Assembly: GCA_019722365.1 (NCBI GenBank)
Contig: JADFUC010002427.1
Coordinates: forward strand, 434,001-498,000
Direction: 5' to 3'
DNA: 64,000 nucleotides
Source: Lithospermum erythrorhizon
Taxonomy: Eukaryota > Streptophyta > Magnoliopsida > Boraginales > Boraginaceae
Position 1 is the first letter of the stretch. Every line of letters begins with the position of its first letter. Shown one piece after another: positions 48,101-61,173 of the stretch. Position numbers and translations under genes: made by a program. The notes under the pieces were generated by a model. It searched no databases, was not told where the DNA came from, and saw only the letters and a program-made list of their open reading frames with translations.

Positions 48101-49152
48101 CTTATTTATTTCCAGTACTTGTGAATAAAATCTGTGACAATATCTGAACTATTTCCAGATGGAACGGCTGCCTTACACAGGGATATGATGGGGCTAAGTG
48201 ATCCTGAGGACATCGTCTCAGAAATGTGAGTATGATTAGTGCTGGATTATCTTCTATTACATGCTTTGTTGAGGGAGTTATAACTTCAGAACCTCGAGAA
48301 CTCTCTCATAGTATCACATTGGCATTACATTTAGTTCATTCGATGATCCATATTTTGATAATATGTTTTCTGCTGTACACAATGTTAATATGATGAAGCT
48401 TGAGAAAGTTGCTAGAAAGACTGACTATGTTGATGAAGTTCTTTTAGGGTGATTGCTAACATGCCTGACCTTTACTCTATATTGTTTCAGTCCACCATCT
48501 GTGCCTTCTAAAAGAGCAGAAAATATTTTGCTGAAACGTCCCCCTGTACCATGCTCATCATCGTCTCAAGAAGTGCTACCTGGTATGCTCTCTAATTCAG
48601 TTCTTGGAGGAAAGAACCCTATGGACATTACTTCTCAAGGTATAACATACTGCTTTAGTCCTCTGATTCATGCTTCTATTGATGGCATGTTCGGATGATA
48701 TCTTTAATAAATGTAGTTGATATTCTCTTGGCAACCTTTCTAACTTTCTATCCACTATTATAGTTACAGCATGATGCTGACAGACTTTGTTAGTTAATTA
48801 GTTTTACAGTTGCATATGCTTATCTTCCTTTTTTTCTTAAGGTGGGGTAAAGCAGGATCTTGGAGTTGCTCATCCGAATGCAAGCAAAGAGTTGCATTTC
48901 AGGCGTACAGCATCTTGTGATGCTGATGTTTCAGAGACCTCGTTTAGTGACATGCTTAAAAGCAATACGAAGAAACCAACCCCTCAAGAAAGTCATCCAA
49001 CATCATATTCCGAGGCATCTGATAGCCAACAAGGTGCCAAAAGCAACAAAAAGAAGGGAAAGAAAGGTAGACAAATCGACCCATCACTTCTTGGATTCAA
49101 GGTTACAAGTAACCGGATCATGATGGGCGAGATTCAAAGGTTCGATGATTAG
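42134..49152 (+). CDS. EXA1: GYF-domain protein, EXA1/PSIG1-like translation regulator
   Basis: Thirteen exons, 42134-42209, 43004-43051, 43188-43264, 43746-44597, 44683-44776, 44863-45030, 45106-45843, 45942-47618, 47705-47859, 47971-48079, 48159-48225, 48491-48639 and 48842-49152, join in phase to 4521 bp and 1506 aa. Residues about 70-240 are Arg/Asp/Glu-rich. [11 protein letters not shown] near residue 300 has the Y-x4-L-L form of eIF4E-binding motifs. IEPLAFVAP follows. The GYF domain is at about 553-610 ([20 protein letters not shown] then SWFDQGFF) and binds proline-rich partners. Residues about 885-915 are Gln-rich, and the C-terminus is the conserved [19 protein letters not shown]. 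Arabidopsis EXA1/PSIG1 is about 1714 aa, acts in cytoplasmic mRNP/translation control and tempers NLR immunity; it is also a host factor for potexviruses. The donor at 45844 (GTCTCT) is weak. Confidence 0.92.
42430..42485 (+). repeat. SINE-type promoter-like fragment in GYF gene intron 1
   Basis: GATAAGTGGGGTCGGTTATA followed by TGAATACGATGC resembles the GGGGTCGGCTACATGAATCC wording found near the end of a common class of plant SINE. Only about 55 bp is recognisable. Confidence 0.3.
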
Positions 49153-52100
49153 TATTTTGTTATTAATGTTAATGTTTAGGCTGTTGTAAAGGTAAGAGTG
49201 TATATATTCAGTTGAATCAATTCTTTTGTATCCCTTTCCACTCGACAAGTAGGGAGATGTGAAAAGCTTCTAGTAACTATAGCCCATCTCTGTATGAGCT
49301 TTACATGCAAGATTGTACATATCACATTTTCTTTTTGTGATTAATAATGTGAGTTATTATTAATTATTCTAGAAAGAATCTGACCAAAGTCTATTTGATC
49401 CATAATCTTTCTTCCAAGCTTCAAAACATTTGCTTCAATCTGTTTAGTTGGTGACATCGTGTCAATATTGTGGGGACAAGATGAATTTAAGCTAACAAAA
49501 ATTATGCAATAGTTTTTCATTTACTTTATACTTTTGTTCCTATAAAGTTTTGTTCTTATAATAAAAGTGTTATGATTTTCTCTAATTTATGAATGATAAA
49601 AAGGAAAAATTGCATAAATCTTTAATAAAATATGTATATTCTAAGCGCAATTAATTATTTTGAGGCCAGAAACAAACAAACGAACAAACAACACGACTAC
49701 TAAAAAATTCTGAAAAACAAGAATTGTTGTATCATTATAATCTTCTTCCCTTCTCTTTGTTTCATCTGCTTGTGTGATCATCTGCATTGGCCATCTTGAT
49801 GAGTGTCTTTCTTCTCGATGGCTTTTGGGCCGAGGAAATTCATGGGCCTTGCCTATAGACTCATCACTCATCAAACTTCTCTTCTTCTCTGTTTGGCCGT
49901 TGGGATTGAGGGGATAGGTGTGTGGCTTCTTTTCTCCCGATGGTTTCTTTAGCTTGAGGTTTGGGCAAGTCACAAGGTAGAATTGCCCGAGACGTTGCTA
50001 TGTATGCCCCGCTCCTAGCCCGAGTGGTTACTCCTAGATGAGAACTTGCTCCATGTTCCATGTTATGCCTCCTTAGTTTGAGATGATACCGCGGGGTCAG
50101 AGCCTGGGATCTAATGCATCGCTCGATCACACATTCCTTTGACGCCCTAACTTCACGCCTGCTACTGGGTGTTTTGTGTGTAAAGCCATTGAACAAGAAT
50201 AACAATTCGTATTAACATTACCTCTGCCGATTTTACAAGTGAACGAAGATTTATGTGAGGATGCCCGCTAATCCTTACGCCTTGAAGACGTACAAAGTCA
50301 CATCATCTCAACGCCACGCTGATCCTCCTGTTGCTGGCCCTTTAATGAAATCCTGGATTGGGCCATGATTCATGGTTCGGTCCTAGGACAAGATGCCCTA
50401 TGGGCCGGTCCATCAGGGCTCTATTTCTAGTCCATATCACATCTCTTACTAGCATCTCTCTCAAGACATCTTGTCAAGAAATCTCTTTCAATTCCAGACA
50501 CAAATTCTAGTATGTTTGGTGTCTCAAACCCCACCCGTCTCATCAATTCTCTACGACTACAATTACTTTCCCATAAAGGTTGTCCAGTTACCATCTCTAA
50601 TCATGGTTCAAAGTTTCGTTTTTGAATATAATATTGAAATGACAAAAATAAGAAATATTTCGAAAATAATATAGAAAAATTTAAGAAATGATGCAAAATT
50701 TTGGAAACTCTAGTTTATCTATATATACTAAAAGATATTTGTATAAACATGGATATTATAACAAATTATACATTTTTTAACCTCATTAACTAAATTAAAA
50801 TAAAATAAAATATTTTGAAATCAATGATATGTAATTTAAAATTTTTGAAATAATTTTTTGATGAAATTTTGGACTCTTAAATAAAATACTAGTAAAGATT
50901 ATCTTGTGTTCCAGGTCTTAAAAATTGATATAGAAATGAATTATTTTTCATAATCTAACTTTGCAGTTTCCTCAACTAAATATGACGATAAATCCTGAAG
51001 TAAACTATTAAGAAGTTTGATTAACAAATTGCATACTTAATCCATTTGTTGAAAATGAGCTAAACAAACATAATTACGAACGGTTCTAAAAACATCTCTT
51101 TCTAAAAAAGTTACACAATAATCATTTAATGATCGATCATCATCTTGCTACATAGCTCATTCTTTAGATAATTCATAGCAAAAAAAACACGTTCAATACT
51201 TGCTGCACAGAGTTGCTACGAATAAAATAAAAGTTAACTTCACAAATTTATACCCCACATAAAAGCTAGAGTAGACATGCATGCTTAAGGTTAATTTATA
51301 ATTTTTTTAACTAAAAAATTATAATAAGTTTAATTTTTTCAACAACAATTACAATACACAAATTAAGGTAAATACCAAATAGTTTACATGATATACAAGC
51401 TAATATTCAATAATATTGATAAGGAAATTATAGTTTTTCTATGTTAAAAGATAAATCATGATTAACATATATATGACTTTTTGTAAACATAAACTCAAAA
51501 TTTGAAAAATAGTTTTGGACATAAGAGATAATCTTTTGATTCATTAACATTTAATTTTGTTAAAATTTTAATGTGATAGAAAGATAAATTCAGTCTTTTG
51601 GAATTAAGATGAACAAATATGGCATAAGCTCTAGACACCTTCTAAAACCTCTTTAGAGGTTTAAGCATTAAGTTGACATTTAACATAAAGATCTCACGAA
51701 CTGGATATCATTATCCCTTTGAATGACCTCTTTGTTATATATATTTAATTTGTATCATAATAACGATGATCTATCTTTTTATAGTTAACATATTTTTTCA
51801 TTTTTATCATACTTTATATTTTTAAAAATTAGTCACTTGTTATTTAATTTGTGGGAGTATTTTTGTCTTTCTCAAAACTGTGTCATCAACATATAACATC
51901 ATTTCCCTCCATTTCACTCTTGTAAAGGCACACACCTTTGAGAAAGAAAAATACCCCGCAAAAACGCGTGAAAATGAAGAAAAACCGATTTGTGGCATCA
52001 AATCGACGTGAATGAATAATAAGTTTTCTCTAAAAGAAATAACATCACCGATTTAAAAACGGTCTATGTCGAAGTATCGAATTTAATTTTTAACAAACGT

Positions 52101-54173
52101 AAGTGATCTTTGGTGCCATTTGTCCCTATTCTTATTCTACTAAAGATATTATAGTACATTTATATAAAGTCAAGTTTTTTGGTCAAATATTTACATAAAT
52201 AAATGAACAAACTACAAAATTAAATTCAAATTTAAAAAATCAAAAATCAAAAATCAAACTTGAAATTGTAGAGTAACTTGGTGAGCAATCACAAACAAAC
52301 AAACTACATAAGATGACTTTCTATGGTTGAAAGACAATGAATTTATATTTAGTTGGAATAATCACGTTGACTTCCGTTTAAAATCACCGATCGTGAAAAA
52401 ATTATAAACAAATAGTATTGAAAAGGAGCCCTATTGCGAAACAAACCGCAAAATGGTGGCTTTACGTAACGGATTTGCCATAACTTTGCAACGCACCGGT
52501 CAAGTATTTAACGATTTCACACCTGACTGGGTATCCGTCTGCGAATCCTTTTCAATGGATTTGCAACAAGTGTAGAAGGAATTAATTAATTTTATTTTAT
52601 TTAAATTTTTGTTCTTTAGCCGTTGAAAAAACGTAGCACTTTGTTTGACATAATAATTCAAAACGACATCGTATAATTTTATAACATTACATATTTTCTT
52701 TAACCTATGCTTGTTTCGTAATACCCGACCGCAAAAAATGCGCGCGAGTGTTCGATATGATTCGGATTGGCAATTACTCATACCACCAAGATGATCTTCT
52801 TTCTGCTCCTCATCCTATAAGCACCTATCATAAGTCGCTGTCATTCTAGTAATTTAGGATGGGCATCTAATCGGGAAGTTTCTCAAATGAGCACCTAGAA
52901 ATGTGACAAAACGCATCGAGCATCAGCGCGGTTTCAGGAGGCCACCATCAGTTCCAATAACGCGACCGACTCGGTGCGCCGTGTCAAAAGGCCACGATGT
53001 CAGATTCTAATAATCATCACTATCAAGAACAAAACATTCATCCGCAATGGGATGGTCACGACTTTGGCAACGAGCTTCATAAGACTTCATAAAGAAATAA
53101 CGTTCTCCTCGTTAAATTTATGTATATATGTTATAATGATTGATTTTTTTCTTTAAATTAACAATATCAAGTCTTTAACAAAGTTATCATATAATATGTA
53201 CATTTTACTCTTAACACGGGATTTATAACTACATATAAAAATTAAATATATTTTTTTAATTTTATTGATATACGCGATTGTCAAATAGTCGTTGTTTAAT
53301 TTTATTAATTAGTATAGGTAGAGTGATTTGTACCAATATCAAACCAAAGTTAGCAATGAATTTGCTACATGGTTGCAACAAGTTTCATAGCGTTCGTGGC
53401 AACATTGTCGCAATTTTGTGGTAATTCTTAGTTTCTTCTTCAAATGTAAAAATAAGAAGTTTATGACAATACTATGATACTATGCGTAATCAGTCAAATA
53501 AATGATATATATGCTAATAATTGAATATGTTTTATTCTCTCGATGTATTCACAACGTCTAAACAAGTTAGTAATTAGTTCATAATATTATCTATCATTCT
53601 TTGATGTTACTATATTGATAAAAGATTTTAATTGTTCCTTAGATAATATGTGATGATCATAATAAAGATTATTTGAACTTATAACATCAAAGTCAAAGAA
53701 TCATAAAGAATATGCGAAAAATACCAAAAGGGTAACTAGAAACATATTTATAACATGTTAGCAAAGGATTTCATAATATTCGGTGCAAGTGCAATCCGGT
53801 AGTAAATTATTGATTTATTCTTTAAATATAAAAATATTAAATTTATAACAACCCTATTATATAAGGAGTTATTAAATTTAATTAAGTAAATCTTAATATT
53901 TACATACTAGTTAAACATAACTTTTACACTTGAATTTATTTTTCAATTTAGGTTAGTTGATGATTTGAAATCTTAATCCACACTCTTTAAAATGAAGCAT
54001 CCACAACCGTTGATTATTTTATATCCATGGTTGGAAAGGTGCCATAACAATTGACATGAATCCACACTCTTTACCATTGATTATAACTAAAATCCAACGG
54101 TCTACATTTCTCACCCATTTAATTTCAACTCAACCATCTCATTAAAACCTACAATATCTCCTACAGTTACCAC
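49153..54173. other. Gene-free, AT-rich intergenic DNA
   Basis: The first few hundred bases are the 3' UTR and flank of the GYF gene. 49640-50460 is more GC-rich and texturally transposon-like, with a 113-codon minus-strand open frame (49864-50205) that I do not recognise. 50640-53900 is very AT-rich. Two short blocks near 52450-52570 and 53330-53420 share GCAACAAGT/TTGCAAC wording. Nothing here supports a functional gene. Confidence 0.5.
54166..54173. repeat. Target site duplication GTTACCAC (left copy)
   Basis: The same eight bases occur immediately right of the element at 54780-54787. Eight-base duplications are diagnostic of hAT insertion. Confidence 0.85.
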
Positions 54174-54779
54174 TAGGGGTGTGTACAAATCGGTTCGGTT
54201 TGGGTTTGAGCCAAAACTAGAACCGAACATATTTCGTCGGTTTTCTCAAAGGCCGAACCTAAACTGGTTCGGTTCCGATCGGTCATAATCCTATCGGTTC
54301 CGATTCGGTTTCGGTTTTGAAACATTTTTTGAGCCTATCATCTTGAACTCAAAATTAAGTCCTAAGTTTATATCTAATCCATGTAATTTTAGTTAACTCT
54401 TTTTAAAATTAATTATACAATATACATCCACATTCAATACACAATACTATTCCCTAATATTATTAGTTTTTTAAAGATTTATATATATCTTATTCCATTG
54501 TACCAATAATAAACAAATTTTAATCTAAATTCACCTTCTTAAAATATACAAATGCAAATATTACAAAATCTTAAAAATGATAATACATGAAAATTGAGAA
54601 ATCTATGTAAAATTTAGAAATCGTTCGGTTTGGTTCGGTTCGATTATTTCAATTCCGAACCTAAATTAGTTTGGTTCTTTCTGACGCAGAACCTAAATCG
54701 GTTCGGTTCGTATTGGTTCCAAATATTTCGGTTATTTTCGGTTCGGTTCAGGCCAGTTTCGAATTTTGTGCACACCCAA
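54174..54779. mobile_element. Non-autonomous hAT element (606 bp)
   Basis: The left terminus TAGGGGTGTGTACAAATCGG and the right one, reverse-complemented, TTGGGTGTGCACAAAATTCG, are imperfect inverted repeats flanked by a perfect 8-bp duplication GTTACCAC. Subterminal regions are packed with GGTTCGGTT and CCGAACC repeats on both sides (54190-54310 and 54620-54760), the presumed transposase-binding sites. The centre is AT-rich and noncoding, so the element must use a transposase supplied elsewhere. Confidence 0.88.
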
Positions 54780-55486
54780 GTTACCACACAGCTCACACTA
54801 TCTCTCAAATTCCATTACTCCAAACTCCAAACTCCAAAATCAATTACTCCAGCTCCAAAAACCTTACTATACCAAAATTAATTTCTTTTTTGGATTCAAA
54901 ATTTATTTTCATTTACTTTAATGTGAAATAAGTAACAAAACTTGGAGAAGAAGAAGAAGCAGGTTGAAGGAAGAGGCATATTTACAAGTAGAAGTGTAAT
55001 ATTAGTATGGATGTATTATTTTAATTCTTTGTCTTTTAAATTTGTTTCGCTTTTAGATTTTTTGTCTAGACAGTTGTGTAAATAGTAATATTTTTAATAA
55101 TTTGTTCAGTGTAATTTTGTAATTTTAATTGCTTCTTATATTAATTGTATCTGATAATTTTTATAATTATTGAATTCAAATAGAATTACTAACATTCTTA
55201 AACAATATACTTAAATTTCTTTTGTGGAATTTACAAATAATTGTTCTAGACATTGATTTCACCCAGCACGCAACTATTCAAATTTCCAAATTTTAACACT
55301 ATCAAATAGATATAAAGAGTCCTAGATCTTGTGACTTCTCAAGGTCTTAAGCTTTTATCAGACATCCAAGATAGATGTGACAGTCTCTGGATAGTATATT
55401 ATCCATTCTGTGATTCCGTGGTCTCGATATGAGATATACAATCTTAAGATCTTCAAAGTGAGTTGTTTTGTCAGTCCAAGAGTAGC
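54780..55486. other. Short AT-rich spacer
   Basis: About 700 bp between the hAT element and the Copia LTR. It includes repeated CTCCAAACTCCAAA-like wording and no recognisable gene. Confidence 0.5.
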
Positions 55487-56457
55487 TGATGAAAAATACT
55501 ATGGATATAAGAGTATAAATACAAATCCATAATTTCGGTATCTTAAAGTTGGTTACTACATTATTCAATTAATACATAATTACAATATACGAATGTAGCA
55601 TTTCATAGCCATAGCCGAGTAAATTCACCAAAATGAATTTGATCTCCTTCAAATTGGTTGTGAATATCAATCGTGATGATTCTGGGCTTGGCCCACAATT
55701 GCAGAGGTTGAATCGCTAACCGATTTACGCTAAGCAGAACACAACAACAAAACCAAACCCAAGAAAAATTCTTGGAGAATTTCGCCAAGGCGCGGCTACT
55801 TTAGGTTTTTGATAAAATTATTTTTCTAATTCTTATTATGTCATGAAAAACCCTAAAGCCTACTTATGTATAGTTAAACAAACCCGATAAGCAACCCGCT
55901 AAGTCTTAGTTGACTCTCGCTAACTCTATTAGCCTCGTTAAGCACACTAACGAAGTTGTTAGCGAAGTTGAACTATTTAATTAGCTTAATTAAATAGTAT
56001 CGAGTCACACACAATCTTCAAGTTATTGATAAATACTAAAATTATTCTAACCAATTAAATAACTATTTAATTGATTCTATTTGTTCAACTATATACCTTT
56101 TACATAAAATGTAGAACCTCAGAATCGAGAAATATATTTCTCAATTATACAGCTTCTTTAATTTCATATATGAAATATAACTCAACGTCATCAGATGTTG
56201 ACCTTCTAGGCTCAAATAATAGTAGTTATAATAATAATAATCGACTAATTACTATTATTATAACGATTAACGAAAGTAAAGCATCTAGCACCTCATAACC
56301 CCTTAAATTATCATCGAACTCCACACTAGTAATATACAATTACTAAGTTGAACACTAAGTTATGATAATCACATTTTAACCCAACCGGTAAATGAATCGA
56401 CACACAATTATCGCAATCTGCATAACAAATGGAATCAATTCATTGATTTCCCCAACA
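55487..56457 (-). repeat. Copia B 3' LTR
   Basis: About 971 bp, reading on the minus strand from TGTTGGGGAAATCAATG to ATAGTATTTTTCATCA, thus TG…CA. It contains the TTAATTAGCTTAATTAAATA palindrome and a CCCTAA-rich leader. The solo copy at 34868-35832 belongs to the same family. Confidence 0.88.
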
Positions 56458-56472
56458 CTCCCACTTGCCCTT
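56458..56472 (-). other. Copia B polypurine tract
   Basis: On the minus strand the bases just before the 3' LTR read GGGCAAGTGGGAG, matching the CCAAGTGGGAG-type tract that primes plus-strand DNA synthesis in many plant Copia elements. Confidence 0.75.
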
Positions 56473-59400
56473 TTGACGACATTCATAATTCCTTTATCAC
56501 GATCTCTACCGTAGGCTAACCATAAGAAGCTGCGGTCATGAAACACCCACAACTTTCTTTTTACTCGAGTATATGAATCGAATAAGCATTTATGGCGCCC
56601 CATAAACCAATCAAGACTCAATCAAGTACAGAGGCCTCGATCTTCCTTTCAGATATCAAGGCGACAAATCCCTCCCAATATATCAACATCTATCGTTGGT
56701 TATCTTCATCGCTACGCGACCCAACATATGCCGCGTTATAATCCCCGCTTTTAAGGCGTGCATTGGTCATAGTCAGCATGTGAGCTTTCTCAGAATACGA
56801 TAGTCATATATCGAGGTCTAAGAATCGACGAACCTAAAATTCTAAACAAATATCATAGGACAATGTATATACATATCTTCTTTGAATTCAAGCTGGTCAT
56901 ACCAAATTCCCCAAATAATGCATCGGCAAACCACGGTATCGATCTAAATTTCATAGCCTAACGTGATCAATCTGATCACTAATCAAAAACACCACGTTAG
57001 TCATACGACGCCACCCTAACTATCAAAGATCCCACCGCGTCTGGGCTATCCTATGTTTCTAAAGTTTCTAAGACGCTGGTAATTAACGCTCATGTTACTC
57101 TGTAAAAACATGTGACTAACCTGGGATTTAACCTTTCACTCATCGAGATACACCATACGATATATGTACCCTAAACATATAGACATAGCAACAAATATAT
57201 TAAAATATAAGAAGCAAGAATATTCAAATATTTATTCACATAACACAATAGATACATACCGAATCCCACTTAACCTAACACCACCGGCGAGCATTCCGGT
57301 TTTAAGATCTACGTCATGGTATACTACTCATGCTTCCCGACTTAATGGTTTAAGAAAGTGGGTCGGCCAGATTGCCTCTGCTTTACTTTTTACATACTTT
57401 GACATCACCTCTATCGCTATATCTCTAATCGTGATACTTTCCTCGAGCACGTGTCAGATTTGTGACGTGTCAAGTTCCTTAGTTTCGAGCATGCCCAAGA
57501 TTACAAAGCAACTCCACCGGTCCTCAACGCTAGTACTACACCAAGTTCGGTCACGAACTTCTTTATCCAACATGCTTCTTTACCGCTTCTATCAAAATAA
57601 GACAGACTAAATTTCGTGGTAGAATCGGGCAGTCAAGATTGCTTGGAACTCTCCAAAGATATGCTTCCACCGCTGGTGACAAAAATACATACCTGCATCT
57701 AGAACGATAGTTGTCTCGGCTTCGCTTGAAAATCGGGCGCCGGTGTACCTCGTCATCGCTAACTTCATCTCACCATATACCAAGAAAAGCATCTTTAGTT
57801 CTTCTCGATACTTCAAGATGCACTTCACTACAATCCAAAGGGCTTTCACCGATTAGCTTCGCAGATCTATCGTTACACTTTAACAAGATAAGCACACATC
57901 AAAGTCTAAGGCACAACATGGCATACATGATGGATCCTATAAATTGAAGATAAGGTACGTCTCATTATGTTAATCTCAACACTGGACAATGCAGGCTCTC
58001 ACAGCTGAACTCCATGTCTCACGGGGAGATTACCCTTCGAATTACTATGTCAACCTTTCGGCAGCATCTTTTATTCACATAAGTATCCTAACAAAGTCCA
58101 ACGGCTCGATCTCGTGGACTTTATTCCAAGTATATATCAGTAGGCTTCTCGCCTATCATTGAAACATTTTGCACAACCAATCCTTTTGATCGAAGCTTAA
58201 GAACTCTACGCTGTTTTAATGACAGGCCGCCATCGACATACGTGACTACGAATGATACATAACTCCCACTTACCTTCAGATACAAGATTCTTTTCGTCGT
58301 TTCGATTTAAAACCAAACTATTTGATTGATTCATCAAAACTTAGATTCCAATCATGATGCTTTTAAGACCATAAATGGATTCTTGTAACTGGTGATACCT
58401 TCTTAGGTCCTTTAGGACATGTAAAGCCCGGAGGTTGTACCATACACATCTTCCCTCTAAATTTCCATTCAAGAAAGCAGCTTTACATCCATTCACATAT
58501 TTCATAGCCACAACGCAAGGAATGGCTAAGACTATTATCCGATGGATTTAAGCATACCATCGGCGAAAGAGCTTTTCATATAGTTCAATTCGTGAACTTG
58601 TTTGAAACCTTTCGCTACAAGTTCAAATTTTGAAAACATCAACGCTTTCCGTCTTTATCATGTTTCTTCTTAAATACCCATTTGCTATGACCAATGGCGA
58701 GCCCCATTTGGTAAATCCAACAAAGCTTAATTTCAAACCTCGTTGCACATAGAATCCATCTGCATCGCATGGCTATTTGCCACTCACGCCATCCATGCTA
58801 TTCATCGCTTTCTTTAAAGCAGCTCGGTCGCCACTTTCAATGATGAAAAGCTTCACCATACCAGCGCCTGGCTCAGGGCGATCCCTCACGGATCTCCTAT
58901 GGTCGGGTTCTTCCACGCTTCGTGGATCGCTAACCAGTCTTCTGCTAAGCGTTCCACCTTGTGGGCGTGTCGATGCCTTGCATTAGATGCATCAACATTG
59001 ACTTATCACTGAAGCTTCATCAAGATGAACACCATTACTTCTAGTCCTTCAGACGTATATTCCTTTTCAAGGAATACTCCTCGCTCGAAATGAAGATTTT
59101 ATTCTCCCCGCTTCGTGCAAGTAAGAACTAACTGCTTCCCTGGATATCCTATGAAATAGACTTATCGTATTTGGGGCGCTAAAGTTTATCTTTTTGTTAA
59201 TCTCTAACATAAGCTTCACAAACGCCCCCAAATCTTAAAACCTAACTTCGAGAATCTTCCCAAACTACGCCTTCACGGGAGTTTTATCCGCCGACTCGTT
59301 GACATCATAAGGTGTTTGCCGCGCTAGAAGTGCATATCCCCGTAAAATTAACTCCGTAGATCGATAGTTTTATCATAGACGAACCATGCCGCTAAGGGTT

Positions 59401-61173
59401 CATTCTTTCGACACTAAGGCCAGGGCGTTTCGCCGGAGCGAAGTTGTGAAACAATACCATTAATTTCTAAGACGAAGTATCGAATCCCTTTATGATCAAA
59501 TATTCTCCACCTCTATCGCATCGAGAATCTTTATTGTCTTGTTCAATTGGTTTGTACTTCATTTTGGAACTCTTGAATTTCTCTCTTAAAGGACTCGTGG
59601 TTGTGTCTCACGATACACAAAACCGCATCTACCTGTAGTCATCGCAAATGTAATGCAAGTAGCTTATAACCTCCTCTTGCAGATGTGTTCATCGGCCCAC
59701 ATACATCGCGCGTATGATCCCCACAAATCACGGTTCCTTTCGTTTAAGCCAAGAAAGGCATTTTGGTCATTTTGCCTGTAAGGCGCATCACTCACACTTA
59801 TCGTAGATGATCTATAATCTAAACCTTCAAGATTCCGCACCCCGGAGCGAGCTTTCTTGATTCGGTTCTCGCACGCGACTCTTAGTTCCGCAGAACGCCA
59901 TAGGTATGTTTGGTTTAAGTCGTTAGGCTTATTCCGCTTTTAAGTTTATGTTATATGACTCATTAATCATGCTCCAAAACGTGAGCAGACCATTTCGGGC
60001 GGATCGTACCAAATACTACCCCATTCTCGTGATCCTAAATTATCGGGATCTATTGAAAACGAAAACCATCATTATTCAAAACAAATAGAATAATATTCCC
60101 CAAATCGCAGTACATAGTAAACCGGTGATAAGTTCAAAACAAGTCTGCAAGGGGGCCTCTAAAACTAATGATCCTAATCGCAGTGGCCGCAACCTTCGCC
60201 ATTTCCCCACACGTAAATCCATTTCCCTCTATCGAGTCTTCTACTTGACTCGAGTTCCCGCATATTACGACAAATACGAACCACAACCGTGTTCAGTTCC
60301 ACGAAGAGAATTAGAAGTTGTACAAACTTCAATAACATACACACCTTTAGGGCCGAGCGGCTCAGACCATTCTTCCTATCATCCGTGAACTTCCCGCAGT
60401 CGACTCCAGCGACCTGTGCTCTCCGCAATAATGACACTTCATTATCCTTCCTAGCCTCTCCCTTTCCAAGAACCTGGGATTACTAGAACCTTTGGCTCTG
60501 CCGGTAAACTTCTTCTTCTTTCTTGAATTTCTTCTTGTTTCGACCACCAAAACGTAAGGAGTAGAAGTTGTAGTCTTACCTCCAGTTCATCTCAAAGATT
60601 CGTGATCATCTTATGCGCCTGCTTAGAGATAAATCAAACTTCAGGCATATCAGTTCATGACAAACTCGGGAGAGAATTTGTCTCGAAGAGACTTCAGGAT
60701 GAGATCCACAGTTTAGTTCTTTGGAGATACCGCGCCTGCCAGTCGATCGACTGCCAATCATTTTAATGATACGGTGGCCATGCCTCGCCCGTTTCCTCAC
60801 TACTGGCCCACGAGAGAATGTATATTGTCATATCTTCAAGCTTTCTAGCCTTTCAATACCTCAAGTTGCCTGGGTGATATGTCATATGTTGCCACCTTTT
60901 TCATATTGAATTTGGAACGAAGGTTCCATATTGGCAAAGACGTAGACATCGACATCCACAACATCGCATTTCAGGCCTCAAGGATCCTTTCACGGAGGCA
61001 CTATCATTAGGTTTCAAGCAGGAACCTTTATCTGCTCAAAGACGTATTCAGCCTCAAGCTGGAGAATGATTCTCAAGTTTCGAGACCACTGGCCGTGTTC
61101 GAGTTATTCAAATTTCCTTGCAATTTCGCTAAGCGGCTTTAAAGTTCTTAGGAGTAAGAACGGTGGTAGCCAT
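56473..61173 (-). pseudogene. Copia B gag-pol remnants
   Basis: From the 5' side on the minus strand: a gag start MATTVLTPKNFK at 61173; a CCHC zinc-knuckle near 60400 (CHYCGEH, then DCGKF in another frame); the protease-linker signature CRNMRELESSRRLDRGK near 60260; a reverse-transcriptase segment with YGLK near 58340; and an RNase H segment near 57830-57700 with ILKY and a TRYTGA block. These belong to Ty1/Copia polyproteins, which act in virus-like particles in the cytoplasm. Dozens of stops and frameshifts make the copy dead. Confidence 0.75.

Noticed and set aside
49864..50205. 113-codon minus-strand frame
   Set aside because: No recognisable motif, no splice partners, transposon-like texture; kept only as intergenic.
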